From positions 294,917 to 358,916 of the forward strand of contig NZ_MAUJ01000005.1 in assembly GCF_001696455.1 (NCBI RefSeq): a DNA stretch of 64,000 bases, in the 5' to 3' direction. The stretch comes from Pseudoalteromonas luteoviolacea (lineage in GTDB: Bacteria; Pseudomonadota; Gammaproteobacteria; Enterobacterales; Alteromonadaceae). The position numbers were made by a program, and so were the translations under genes. How positions within the stretch are numbered: position 1 is the stretch's first letter; each line of letters begins with the position of its first letter. Below, piece after piece: positions 54,754 to 63,484 of this stretch. The notes under the pieces are model-generated. The model searched no databases, was not told the DNA's origin, and saw nothing but the letters and a program-made list of their open reading frames with translations.

Positions 54754-55602
54754 CTATTTTCTGGGCAGATACCTCATAGGGTCTACTGACTTACCTCGAT
54801 ATCTTACTTCAAAACGCAAAGCAACCGAGCTTGAATCCGAATTCCCCATTTCGGCAATCTTCTGCCCCACTTTAACCTGCTGCTGCTCTCTTACTAGCAA
54901 TTTGGAATTGTGGGCATATGCGCTTAGATAATCATCTGTGTGTTTCAGAATGATTAAATTGCCATAGCCTCTTAATGCACTCCCTGCATAAACAACAATG
55001 CCGTTTGCCGCAGCTTTTATCGATGTCCCTGTTTTGTTAGTGATCTGTATTCCCTTGTAGCCATTTTCTTTTATAGAAAAGCGTCTTGTAACTTTACCTA
55101 CTGCGGGCCAATTCCAACGTACCTTTTTATTCAACAAAGTACTGGTGTCATTGGTTTTTTTACTGGCTTGTTTTTGAACATACTCTCGTTGCGGGGGGGG
55201 ATCAAGCTCTTTTTTCGATAGCTTGTTATTTAAAGGTTTATTATTTGTATTGTTTTTGATTTTTTGCGGTGAAATTTTCACCGTTTTATTGGCTTTTTTG
55301 GGATAGGTTAGTAATATAGTCTGACCCGGATAAATCGTATAGGGAGGCTTAATATTATTGATTTTAGCGACTGTGCGAACATCCTTACTTGCACTGAATG
55401 CAATGGCAAATAAAGTGTCACCTTTTCTGACCTTATAACGATTATTTTTAATATGAATTTTTTTTGACGAAGTTGTCTTACCTTTGCTTAAGTTGACAAC
55501 GGGTGCAGGTGTATGAACTGAGGTACAAGCACTCAATGTCAGACAGCATAGGCCAGCTATTAAGAAGTTTTTCTGTCTCACCTTTACACCACCCAAATCC
55601 AT
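54754..55602 (-). CDS. nlpD: NlpD, LysM/degenerate-LytM lipoprotein
   Basis: 282 residues; a lipobox ending in LSAC (Cys25) marks an outer-membrane lipoprotein. A LysM domain (about 57-102, YKVRKGDTLFAIAF...PGQTILLTY) binds peptidoglycan and a C-terminal LytM/M23 domain (about 170-282) follows a Lys/Asn-rich linker. Zinc ligands look lost: IQITNK replaces the usual HxGxD and LRFEV replaces LHFEV, so it should be an amidase activator like E. coli NlpD, not an enzyme. The linker gene segment has a run of eight G on the plus strand (55193-55200). Start codon uncertain (ATG 55602 or GTG 55581). Confidence 0.93.
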   Translation of the reverse strand: MDLGGVKVRQKNFLIAGLCCLTLSACTSVHTPAPVVNLSKGKTTSSKKIHIKNNRYKVRKGDTLFAIAFSASKDVRTVAKINNIKPPYTIYPGQTILLTYPKKANKTVKISPQKIKNNTNNKPLNNKLSKKELDPPPQREYVQKQASKKTNDTSTLLNKKVRWNWPAVGKVTRRFSIKENGYKGIQITNKTGTSIKAAANGIVVYAGSALRGYGNLIILKHTDDYLSAYAHNSKLLVREQQQVKVGQKIAEMGNSDSSSVALRFEVRYRGKSVDPMRYLPRK

Positions 55603-55682
55603 AGTCGAGTCTTTAATCAGCCATACAATAAACTAAGAAATGCCAAATTTATCAGCGTTAAAGATATTTTTCTTCATTTATT

Positions 55683-56321
55683 TTAGGATATCGGGCCAGC
55701 AACCAAAGGAACAAACCGAACTGGAGCAAGTGCCTGCTGAGTGATTTTACCTTGGTGGTTTGTAAAGAGTGTCAATACCTGCTCATCAACACCTAATGGG
55801 ATCACCATTGCGCCGCCTTCTGCTAGCTGAGCCAATAACTGCTCAGGCACAACTGACGCCGCTGCTGTTACGATAATTCCATCAAAAGGGGCTTTAGATT
55901 GCCAACCTAACCAGCCATCACCATGCTTCATGGAAACATTGTATAAATCCAATTGATGCAATCGTCGTTTGGCCTGCCACTGCAATGTTTTTATTCGCTC
56001 AATACTAAACACATTCTCAAATAATTTAGCTAATACTGCCGTTTGGTAACCCGACCCTGTGCCAACCTCTAGTACATTTCGTGTGATCCCTAGCTGACGC
56101 AGCACTTCCGTCATTCTAGCGACAATGTAAGGCTGGGATATAGTCTGCCCCTGACCTATTGGCAATGCTGTATTTTCATAGGACTTATGTTGCAAAATGT
56201 CATCTACAAACAAATGTCGTGGTATTTCAGAGATACTTTGTAAAACGGCAGAGTCCTGTATTCCCGCGGCTTTTAAATTAGCTGCAAGCTTATCGGCACT
56301 ACGTTGGTAATTACTGAGCAA
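55683..56321 (-). CDS. pcm: Protein-L-isoaspartate O-methyltransferase
   Basis: Repairs damaged proteins by methylating isoaspartyl residues. The best start is TTG at 56319-56321, 8 nt after an AGGAG site, giving 212 residues that begin MLSNYQRSADKL; the longer frame from 56348 overlaps surE and has no such site. The SAM-binding loop VLEVGTGSGYQTAVLA is at about residues 81-96. It lies 5 bp after the surE stop codon; pcm next to surE and upstream of nlpD-rpoS is the standard stress-survival arrangement. Confidence 0.95.
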   Translation of the reverse strand: MLSNYQRSADKLAANLKAAGIQDSAVLQSISEIPRHLFVDDILQHKSYENTALPIGQGQTISQPYIVARMTEVLRQLGITRNVLEVGTGSGYQTAVLAKLFENVFSIERIKTLQWQAKRRLHQLDLYNVSMKHGDGWLGWQSKAPFDGIIVTAAASVVPEQLLAQLAEGGAMVIPLGVDEQVLTLFTNHQGKITQQALAPVRFVPLVAGPIS

Positions 56322-56326
56322 TTGAG

Positions 56327-57076
56327 CTACTCCTGAGCAGTAAGCCAAGTGGCTAAACTATCAATGCTGTCGTGCGCTGTCATGTCTACTGTAAGCGGTG
56401 TGATCGATGCATAACCTTGGTTAACAGCATAAAAATCCGTGCCTTCTCCTGCATCACTTTCTGATCCCAAAGAGCCATACCAATATATATCTCTGTTCCA
56501 AGGATCTCGTTGCTTAGTCATCGTATCTGCTTTATGACGTGAGCCCAACCTCGTTACTTTAATGCCCTTTAACTCGTCTAGTGGAATATCTGGCACATTT
56601 ACATTGATGATTTGGTCTTTTGGTAGGGGGTGACTGCCTAACGCCTTGATAATCTTAACTGTGATAGCCGCCGCGGTTTCGTAATGCGCTTCCTTTTTAG
56701 AACAAAGCGATACTGCTATGGCAGGTAATCCAAGATGACGACCTTCAGTGGCTGCAGCGACGGTACCTGAATATAGAGTATCATCACCCAAATTAGCGCC
56801 ATTGTTAATGCCTGCCACAACTAAATCCGGTGCACTGTCCATGAGCTGATTGACACCTAAGTGCACACAATCCGTCGGAGTCCCATTAACTGACACAAAA
56901 CCATTATCCAATGTCGTTGTGCGTAGCGGATTTAGTAACGTCAGAGAATTACTCGCACCGCTACAATTTCTATCAGGTGCAACGACCGTTACGTTGGCCA
57001 GCTCACTCAAAGCTTTGTACAAAACCTCTATGCCTTTCGCGTTTACACCATCGTCATTGCTCAATAAGATTTTCAC
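56327..57076 (-). CDS. surE: 5'/3'-nucleotidase SurE
   Basis: 249 residues (E. coli 253). Metal-dependent nucleoside monophosphate phosphatase important for stationary-phase survival. The N-terminal KILLSNDDGVNAKGI contains the two Asp metal ligands (Asp8, Asp9); SGVNNGAN-like GINNGANLGDDTLYSGTVAAA (about 90-110) is the second metal and phosphate loop, and the NVNVPDIPL segment follows near 155. Its ATG overlaps the truD stop codon by 4 bp. Confidence 0.97.
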   Translation of the reverse strand: MKILLSNDDGVNAKGIEVLYKALSELANVTVVAPDRNCSGASNSLTLLNPLRTTTLDNGFVSVNGTPTDCVHLGVNQLMDSAPDLVVAGINNGANLGDDTLYSGTVAAATEGRHLGLPAIAVSLCSKKEAHYETAAAITVKIIKALGSHPLPKDQIINVNVPDIPLDELKGIKVTRLGSRHKADTMTKQRDPWNRDIYWYGSLGSESDAGEGTDFYAVNQGYASITPLTVDMTAHDSIDSLATWLTAQE

Positions 57077-58122
57077 TCTTCCAAGTCTCCAGGGTTTTGT
57101 TTTTCTTTTTTACTTACATCTTTGTGCATGATGAGCTCTCTGAGTACGGCAGTCGCATAACACCCTTTAGGCAGCTCAAAAGTAAGCTTGATAGCCCTAT
57201 CCGGCATCGACTCTAACTTTAATTCCTTTGGGATAACTCTCAAGCTACGGCGCTCATTCTTTAATCCTAAATCAGCCAAACCTTGATGCCAGTTGGTATA
57301 TTCAAGGAGCCACTCACGCTCTACCGATGTTAAGCCCTTTTCACCTTTGCCAACGAGTGGCGCTGACAACAATATATCCTCTTTATTCAAACGCTCGACA
57401 ATATCATCATTTAAATCATCTTCAAAAAATGCATTACTGCCTGCAAGCATGAACACTTCTCTATGCCAAGTTTTAGCCAAACCATGCTCTTTTACACGCC
57501 GCGACACTATTTGGTTAAAAATAAACGAGCGCGCCGCTGAAATTACGATGCCTCGTAGTTTTTTATCTCGAATGTATTCTCCACCAAACAGGCGCTCCGC
57601 CATCTCCAAGTTATGACCATCGTGTCCAAACCGCTGCTCTGCAAAGTAATTGGGTACACCTTGTCTGACAGCATTGATACGGGACAAAACATCCAGAGGC
57701 TCGGTTACATTACGTAATGTAATAATAAATCGATTGCCTCGGTGACACCCAGTCCTCAATTTCCTATTGTGTCGCACTTGTTTTATTACGACAATCGAGT
57801 CTGAGTTTAGTTTAGAAAAATCTACTTCGGTTTTTATCGCTACAGGCACGCTAAACCATTGAGTACACACGCCGTGGCGATCTTTAAGACCCGCATAACT
57901 TACATCACGCGGAGCAACACCTGCCATTTGTGCAATTTTCTTGGCAACATACGTCGTATTTTCGCCGCGTTTAATCACCTGCAAACACACATGCTCACCT
58001 TCCCCGGTAAACTCAATATCCAATACTTCTTCAACCACGAAATCCTCAGGAGTGTGTTTAAAGTCTCCTTCTGAAAGAGGTTTACCGTATAAGTAATTTA
58101 ATGAAGAAATTGCATCAATCAC
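57073..58122 (-). CDS. truD: tRNA pseudouridine(13) synthase TruD
   Basis: Forms pseudouridine at position 13 of tRNA-Glu and others. I place the start at GTG 58120-58122, with AAGGT 9 nt upstream, giving 349 residues like E. coli TruD; a longer frame to 58185 overlaps ispF and lacks similarity. The catalytic Asp is in the YAGLKDRHG motif near residue 73 of this start. NRFIITLRNV and NYFAEQRFGHDGHNL in the insert domain are typical. The upstream ispF stop is 4 bp away and the truD stop overlaps surE by 4 bp. Confidence 0.95.
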   Translation of the reverse strand: MIDAISSLNYLYGKPLSEGDFKHTPEDFVVEEVLDIEFTGEGEHVCLQVIKRGENTTYVAKKIAQMAGVAPRDVSYAGLKDRHGVCTQWFSVPVAIKTEVDFSKLNSDSIVVIKQVRHNRKLRTGCHRGNRFIITLRNVTEPLDVLSRINAVRQGVPNYFAEQRFGHDGHNLEMAERLFGGEYIRDKKLRGIVISAARSFIFNQIVSRRVKEHGLAKTWHREVFMLAGSNAFFEDDLNDDIVERLNKEDILLSAPLVGKGEKGLTSVEREWLLEYTNWHQGLADLGLKNERRSLRVIPKELKLESMPDRAIKLTFELPKGCYATAVLRELIMHKDVSKKEKQNPGDLEE

Positions 58123-58126
58123 GATT

Positions 58127-58603
58127 TTATACCTTAAATAGTAGTACAACTGCGTGGCTAGAGATCCCCTCTTTGCGCCCTTCAAACCCTAGCTTTTCTG
58201 TCGTTGTCGCTTTGACATTAACTTGGTTCATTTCAACTTCACAATCTTTGGCTAAATTTGCGCGCATGGCGTCTATGTGTGGTCTCATTTTTGGCGCTTG
58301 TGCAACTATCGTGACATCTAAGTTACCGACACGATAGCCCATTTCCTTTACTTGATTCATTACTCGTCGTAACAATATACGACTGTCAATATTTTCAAAT
58401 TCATTGTCAGTATCGGGGAAGTGCTTGCCAATATCACCAAGTGCTAAGGCCCCTAATAAGGCGTCACATAAAGCATGTACAGCCACGTCTCCGTCAGAAT
58501 GCGCAATAAACCCATGCTGGTAGTCTATCTTTTCTCCACAAATTACCAGTGGCCCTTGACCACCAAACTTATGTACATCAAACCCATGACCAATTCTAAA
58601 CAT
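58127..58603 (-). CDS. ispF: 2-C-methyl-D-erythritol 2,4-cyclodiphosphate synthase
   Basis: 158 residues. Fifth step of the non-mevalonate isoprenoid pathway. The zinc site GHGFDVHKFG (about 5-14; Asp9, His11), HSDGDVAVHALCDALLGA (about 35-52; His43) and the C-terminal ATTTEKLGFEGRKEGISSHAVVLL motif are conserved. It starts 1 bp after the ispD stop codon, giving tight coupling of the two pathway enzymes. Confidence 0.97.
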   Translation of the reverse strand: MFRIGHGFDVHKFGGQGPLVICGEKIDYQHGFIAHSDGDVAVHALCDALLGALALGDIGKHFPDTDNEFENIDSRILLRRVMNQVKEMGYRVGNLDVTIVAQAPKMRPHIDAMRANLAKDCEVEMNQVNVKATTTEKLGFEGRKEGISSHAVVLLFKV

Positions 58604-58604
58604 A

Positions 58605-59300
58605 TTAACTACTCTTTTTTTGCTGGCTCATTAAAAAGCATGCTAAAGCATGATCTTCTGGCGTGGTAATTTTTATATTATCGGAGCGCCCCTCAACCAA
58701 CCTAACAGGTTTACCTTGAAGCTCCATCGCTGACGCCTCATCTGTTATGGTTGCACCTTTACTTAAGCCGACACTTAAAGCGCTTAACAGTTCCTCGTAA
58801 AGAAACATTTGAGGTGTTAATGCTTGCCAAAGCATTTCTCTTGGCACGGTTTCCTCACTGTGTGAAGCACCTCTTTTTATCGTATCTTTGACTTTACTCG
58901 CCAAGATACCACCCTCACCTGAGGCTAGACATTGAGTGATAAGTTCTTCTATATCACTGATATCAACCATAGGCCTTGCCGCGTCGTGCACTAAGACCCA
59001 TTTAGGTGGATTATCAGACATCGATTTCAATGCATTTAGTACAGAGTCAGCACGCTCTTTACCACCGTTGACTCGAGATAACGCAATGTGTCTTAAATCG
59101 AGATCAGAAAAATATTCATCTGTTTCACTAATAGCCACAAAAATATGCTCAATATGACTTACGTTCGAGAGTTTATCGAGCGTGTGTTCCAGTACCGTTT
59201 TGCCATTTATATTTATATATTGCTTAGGATGGTTTAGCCCCATTCTGGCACCGACGCCTGCGGCAGGGACGACAGCGGCAATTGAAATTGATTTATTCAT
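58605..59300 (-). CDS. ispD: 2-C-methyl-D-erythritol 4-phosphate cytidylyltransferase
   Basis: 231 residues. Third step of the isoprenoid pathway, making CDP-methylerythritol. The nucleotide-binding AAVVPAAGVGARMGLNHPKQYI lies at about residues 8-29; VHDAARPMVD (about 105) and TIKRG (about 140) match the family. Its start overlaps the 3' end of ftsB by 8 bp, and ispF follows 1 bp later. Confidence 0.97.
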   Translation of the reverse strand: MNKSISIAAVVPAAGVGARMGLNHPKQYININGKTVLEHTLDKLSNVSHIEHIFVAISETDEYFSDLDLRHIALSRVNGGKERADSVLNALKSMSDNPPKWVLVHDAARPMVDISDIEELITQCLASGEGGILASKVKDTIKRGASHSEETVPREMLWQALTPQMFLYEELLSALSVGLSKGATITDEASAMELQGKPVRLVEGRSDNIKITTPEDHALACFLMSQQKKSS

Positions 59301-59577
59301 GTTGTTTCTTTGGTAATACTCGAATGAATGTTTCGTTAGGCTTGATCATGCCGAGCTCATGTCGGGCTCTTTCTTCAACGCCTTCTAAACCTAATTTAAG
59401 ATCTTCGATATCAGCCTTTAACAGCCTATTTCTTTTGAGCAATTCTGCATTCATTTCTTGGTGAGAACTAACCGTTTCAGTTATTCGTCGATAATCTTGC
59501 AAGCCATTGTGGCCAAACCAAAGCTTGTATTGGATGTAGACACACAGGCAAAACAGCGCAAGTTGGAATAAACGCAT
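59293..59577 (-). CDS. ftsB: Cell division protein FtsB
   Basis: 94 residues (E. coli 103). One N-terminal membrane segment (about 2-22), then a coiled coil (about 28-65) and a C-terminal segment with the conserved GVEERARHELGMIKPNETFIRVL. FtsB joins FtsQ and FtsL in the divisome complex that activates septal peptidoglycan synthesis. ftsB-ispD-ispF is a widely conserved order. It is the apparent first gene of the cluster running to rpoS. Confidence 0.95.
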   Translation of the reverse strand: MRLFQLALFCLCVYIQYKLWFGHNGLQDYRRITETVSSHQEMNAELLKRNRLLKADIEDLKLGLEGVEERARHELGMIKPNETFIRVLPKKQHE

Positions 59578-59630
59578 AATTCAATATCCTAGTATATGAA
59601 CTGTGTAGTCATGTCGCCAAAGTGCGAATA

Positions 59631-60260
59631 CTAACCTGACACTATTTTCTTTTTAGTTACATTAGGCCAGTTGATGCTGCTTGCCAATAGCATCTCTCTG
59701 AGCCCAAGTAATCTTGGTGATGCTATTTTATGATAATGCCATCGGTGACCACAACAGGCAGCGGTCATTAATGCTTTATTCGGCTTTAATAGCTTTGCTT
59801 GTTCAGACTCTTGACTCAAGCCGGATATGTCAAACCAGCCAAATTCATTGCAATGAATCTTGTTTGGCTTAACTTGATCAATCATATCAATGTAGATGCC
59901 AGTTTCATGCTGATGTTCAAACACAATAGGCACCACCAAACCAACAATTGCGCTTTTTTGATAATATTTACTCACCGCGGCGAGGTCCTGCGAAGGCTTT
60001 TTCCTTTGGGGTGAAATCCAACATCCGTTGTGGCTGTCTAATTCAAGTGGCACAGCGCCTAATACTATATGTGTTGCAGCGCGTTCAACATAGTAGGGTA
60101 AGCTTTTTAGAAAGCGTTTTAATCTAACTGGATCGGGCTCATTTACCAAGTTGGTAATTTCTCTGGTGTAAAATACGTTAACAAGCTCGGCAAAAATAAG
60201 CCTAGAGACTTCGTCTTGCCAGATCGTCGTTTGCTGCCTGCTCGAATGGTATTTTTCCAA
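59631..60260 (-). CDS. Unknown protein, 209 residues
   Basis: No signal peptide or membrane segment is evident. The sequence has a basic N-terminal part with FLKSLPYYVERAATHIVLGAV, a central LVVPIVFEHQHETGIYIDMI strand and a C-terminal cluster of Cys and His residues (ACCGHRWHYHK near 168-178) that could bind metal. I do not recognise the family. It lies directly upstream of ftsB with a 53-bp gap, so it may share its promoter. Confidence 0.65.
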   Translation of the reverse strand: MEKYHSSRQQTTIWQDEVSRLIFAELVNVFYTREITNLVNEPDPVRLKRFLKSLPYYVERAATHIVLGAVPLELDSHNGCWISPQRKKPSQDLAAVSKYYQKSAIVGLVVPIVFEHQHETGIYIDMIDQVKPNKIHCNEFGWFDISGLSQESEQAKLLKPNKALMTAACCGHRWHYHKIASPRLLGLREMLLASSINWPNVTKKKIVSG

Positions 60261-60342
60261 AGCTCCTCCTTAGTGAGGATTTTATAACATGGCATCACAA
60301 CTAAATACAGCCAATCTGACAAATTAACAACGCTTATATGTA

Positions 60343-60825
60343 TTAACTTCCTTTCGGTCGCTGACCTAATTTGGCCTCACCCGACTCTAAAAATTGTACC
60401 GCTGCATCACGCTTCTTGCCTAATAACAAACTACCATCGACAAGGAACATGAAATTTTGCCAGCAACGTTTAAATACACCAAACTGTGTTTCAAGAACGT
60501 GTTCACGAGAAAGGCAAAAGTACACGGTGGTATTGTCTTCCCACTTTAGATAATCAGATATCTCTTCCGGCAAGTTTTCAACCCCTTCTTCCCAGGCTTG
60601 CTCCCAATCAACGACCTCTTCCCAGTTATCTTCTTTACCAGCCCAGTCATTTGGCGTAAAAAAATCAGGATGGTCTTGCTCTCTGCTCACCATCGTACTC
60701 CAAAGTACCGCCGCGCGCTGAGCCGTCATAGGCTTAATTTGGTCCAAATCAGACTCTTGAATTGGTAAATCTTTATGTCTAAAAACCCATGCTTTCTTGA
60801 AATCGCTAAGCGCAATATAATTCAT
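60343..60825 (-). CDS. DUF2947 family protein
   Basis: 160 residues with the DUF2947 pattern: N-terminal YIALSDFKKAWVFRHKDLPI, KPMTAQRAAVLW, a Trp/Glu-rich acidic middle (about 60-95) and the conserved WEDNTTVYFCLSREHVLETQFGVFKRCWQNFMF segment near 97-130. The family is small, cytoplasmic and uncharacterised. It is divergent from the DUF1653 gene. Confidence 0.85.
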   Translation of the reverse strand: MNYIALSDFKKAWVFRHKDLPIQESDLDQIKPMTAQRAAVLWSTMVSREQDHPDFFTPNDWAGKEDNWEEVVDWEQAWEEGVENLPEEISDYLKWEDNTTVYFCLSREHVLETQFGVFKRCWQNFMFLVDGSLLLGKKRDAAVQFLESGEAKLGQRPKGS

Positions 60826-60912
60826 ATGCTAAAACCTTATCTCATAAACAAACGTGCTTATTAGCTCGTTTTCAATTATTTCAATTATACCCAGTCACAT
60901 GAGGACTCAACA

Positions 60913-61134
60913 ATGCCTAGCGAACTTAAAAAAGGGATATACCGTCACTACAAGGGAAAAGAATACAAAGTACTGTTTGTAGCAACTCACAGCGAGAGTC
61001 AAGAAACGCTTGTAATATACCAAACTCTTTATGGCAATTACGATCATTGGGCAAGACCACTGAGCATGTTTGTGGAAGAAGTAGAAGTCAACGGCATAGC
61101 ACAGCCTAGATTTCAGTTTTTACGGTCGGAATGA
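60913..61134 (+). CDS. DUF1653 family small protein
   Basis: 73 residues. The family core is visible: an N-terminal LKKGIYRHYKGKEYKVL strand, the VATHSESQETLVIYQTLYGN segment and the WARPLSMFVEEV ending. DUF1653 proteins are widespread, small, SH3-like or beta-barrel-like, and of unknown role. A GAGGA site lies 9 nt before the ATG. It is 64 bp upstream of the MoxR gene. Confidence 0.9.
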   Translation: MPSELKKGIYRHYKGKEYKVLFVATHSESQETLVIYQTLYGNYDHWARPLSMFVEEVEVNGIAQPRFQFLRSE

Positions 61135-61198
61135 TATTTGATAGTGAAATCAAAAATATGGCAAACTGAGTCTATGATCTCATCAGACCACAATAAAA

Positions 61199-62032
61199 AT
61201 GTTCAAAGGTACAGACAATTATATAGCAACGACCGCTTTGCAACAGGCGGTCAATGCCGCCATCGTTCTTGAAAAACCATTACTCATTAAAGGAGAGCCT
61301 GGTACAGGAAAAACTCTTTTAGCGGAAGAGTTAGCGCAAAGCTTAAATACTGAACTAATTCAATGGCACATTAAATCAACAACCAAAGCGCAGCAGGGTC
61401 TATATGAATATGACGCGGTATCTCGACTTAGAGATAGCCAGCTGGGGGATAAGCGTGTTCATGATGTTAATAACTACATAATAAAAGGCAAGTTATGGCA
61501 AGCATTCTCTGCAAGTAAACGCCCGGTATTACTTATTGACGAAATAGATAAAGCCGATATAGAGTTTCCAAATGATTTGCTACTTGAACTCGATAAAATG
61601 GAGTTTCATGTATATGAAACACAGCAGCAGATCAAAGCCGATGTAAGACCTATTGTTATCATTACTTCGAACAATGAAAAAGAGTTACCTGATGCATTTT
61701 TGCGCAGATGCTTTTTTCATTATATCGATTTTCCTTCCCCAGAAGAGATGAAAGCAATTGTAGACGTTCATTTTCCAAGTATAAAATCAAAGTTGCTTAC
61801 CCAAGCGCTAGAAGTCTTCTTTAATTTAAGAGAGACTCGCGGCCTCAAGAAGAAGCCTAGCACCAGCGAATTATTAGATTGGCTAAAACTATTACTCGCA
61901 GAAGACATCGATGCCAAAACCTTACATGATAAAGCTCATCAAGGTGGGTTAATGCCGCTGTTCGGTGCATTATTAAAAAATGAGCAAGATGTTACTCTAA
62001 TAGAGAAACTCGCTTTTATGAGTAAAAGATAA
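61199..62032 (+). CDS. MoxR-type AAA+ ATPase
   Basis: 277 residues of the AAA+ MoxR group: Walker A GEPGTGKTLLAEEL (about 37-50), Walker B VLLIDEIDKAD (about 103-113), sensor 1 IVIITSNNEKELPDAFLRRC near 150-170 and an arginine-finger region. MoxR ATPases usually act with a VWA-domain partner to remodel or activate a target protein. Its stop and the next gene's start share a base (TAATG), so the two are translated together; they form the ATPase/VWA pair described below. Confidence 0.93.
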   Translation: MFKGTDNYIATTALQQAVNAAIVLEKPLLIKGEPGTGKTLLAEELAQSLNTELIQWHIKSTTKAQQGLYEYDAVSRLRDSQLGDKRVHDVNNYIIKGKLWQAFSASKRPVLLIDEIDKADIEFPNDLLLELDKMEFHVYETQQQIKADVRPIVIITSNNEKELPDAFLRRCFFHYIDFPSPEEMKAIVDVHFPSIKSKLLTQALEVFFNLRETRGLKKKPSTSELLDWLKLLLAEDIDAKTLHDKAHQGGLMPLFGALLKNEQDVTLIEKLAFMSKR

Positions 62033-63216
62033 TGCTTATTGAGTTTCTGTTTACTCTAAGACGACACGGTATTCAAGCAAGTCTAAGAGAGTTGCTGGAT
62101 TGCTTAGCTGCGCTAGAACAAGGCCTCTGTTTTGGCAGTCTTGATGATTTTTATACATTGAGCAGAGTCATCTTTGTCAAAGATGAAACTTTGTTTGATA
62201 AGTTCGATCGGGCGTTTGCAGACTACTTTCAAGGCGTAGAGCAAATCGATCTTGCCCATGCACTAGAAAAACAAACCTTGCCATCTGATTGGCTAAGAAA
62301 AGAGTTTGAGAAACACCTTAGCGAAGAAGAAAAAGCTAAACTCAAAGCGTTAGGCGGCCTCGAAAAATTAATGGAAACACTGAAAAGCCGCCTCGAAGAG
62401 CAGCAAAAAAGACATGCTGGGGGTAACAAGTGGGTTGGCACTGGAGGTACTTCGCCTTTTGGTGCCTATGGCTTCAATCCTGAAGGCGTTAGAATAGGAC
62501 AACATGAAAGTCGCCACCGAAAAGCAGTGAAGGTATGGGATAAAAGGCAATATAAAAACCTTGATAAAGATGCCGATCTCAGCAGTCGAAATATGAAACT
62601 GGCTATCAAACAACTGAGAAAATTTGCGCGTAGCCATGAAAGTGATGAGCTTGATCTCAACAATACAATAGAAGCAACCGCGAAACAGGGTGGTTTATTA
62701 GACGTAAAAATGGCACCTCAAAGGCATAATGCAATCAGTGTGCTTATGTTGTTTGATATCGGGGGGTCCATGGATGACCATATTCAAATATGCGAGCAAC
62801 TTTTCAGCGCCGCCCATTCGGAGTTTAAACATCTAGAGTTTTACTACTTCCACAACTGTGTCTATGAACATGTTTGGAAAGACAACGAACGTTTGAACGA
62901 CTCCCTACTCGATACTTATCAACTCATCAATAAGTTTGGCAAAGACTATCGGCTGATATTTGTCGGTGACGCAACAATGGGGCCATACGAGATTTCTTAT
63001 CCAGGAGGCAGTGTAGAACACTGGAACCAAGAGCCGGGGAGTGTTTGGCTGCAACGCCTTACCGATCACTTCGACAAAGTTGCTTGGCTAAACCCGCAAC
63101 CCAAAGAGTATTGGCATTATTACCAATCAATAGAGCAAATTGATAGATTAATGGAAAAACGGATGTATCCACTCACACTCGAAGGCATTGCTCAAGCAGT
63201 TAAAGCGCTTACGTAG
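62032..63216 (+). CDS. CoxE-like VWA-domain protein, MoxR partner
   Basis: 394 residues: an N-terminal helical part (about 1-130, Lys/Glu-rich), a Gly-rich linker (about 130-165) and a C-terminal VWA domain (about 235-390). The metal-ion adhesion site is altered: Asp242-x-Gly244-x-Ser246 (DIGGS) in place of the DxSxS consensus. A FVGDATMGPYEI segment near 316-327 holds the second part of the site. The stop and start overlap with the MoxR gene. It is most likely the cochaperone of that ATPase, with unknown target. Confidence 0.88.
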   Translation: MLIEFLFTLRRHGIQASLRELLDCLAALEQGLCFGSLDDFYTLSRVIFVKDETLFDKFDRAFADYFQGVEQIDLAHALEKQTLPSDWLRKEFEKHLSEEEKAKLKALGGLEKLMETLKSRLEEQQKRHAGGNKWVGTGGTSPFGAYGFNPEGVRIGQHESRHRKAVKVWDKRQYKNLDKDADLSSRNMKLAIKQLRKFARSHESDELDLNNTIEATAKQGGLLDVKMAPQRHNAISVLMLFDIGGSMDDHIQICEQLFSAAHSEFKHLEFYYFHNCVYEHVWKDNERLNDSLLDTYQLINKFGKDYRLIFVGDATMGPYEISYPGGSVEHWNQEPGSVWLQRLTDHFDKVAWLNPQPKEYWHYYQSIEQIDRLMEKRMYPLTLEGIAQAVKALT

Positions 63217-63428
63217 TTGTTTATGCGCTCAATAAGCAATTACTTCTCTTCATTAACTGGACTCTCTCAGTTGGCTTTAATCAACCTAGACTAAAGTTAG
63301 ATCGCTAATGGTCAAGACCGATTCAATCACGGGAAAGTAGCAAGGTTTGCTTTCCTAGCCCCTCTGACTAATGCTAATACCTAATGACAATACACGCGGC
63401 TTAATACAAAGGGTTAAAGATAGTTATA

Positions 63429-63477
63429 GTGTAAAAGGTTAGCGGCAGTGAGCGAAGCGAATTCGCTCTTTTTACGC
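63429..63477. repeat. Hairpin repeat unit 1
   Basis: A 49-bp imperfect palindrome with closing stem GTGTAAAA / TTTTACGC (8 bp, one T-G pair) and an inner GAGCGAA..TTCGCTC stem. It shares 36 of 49 positions with the next unit. Confidence 0.7.
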
Positions 63478-63484
63478 AAGTATG

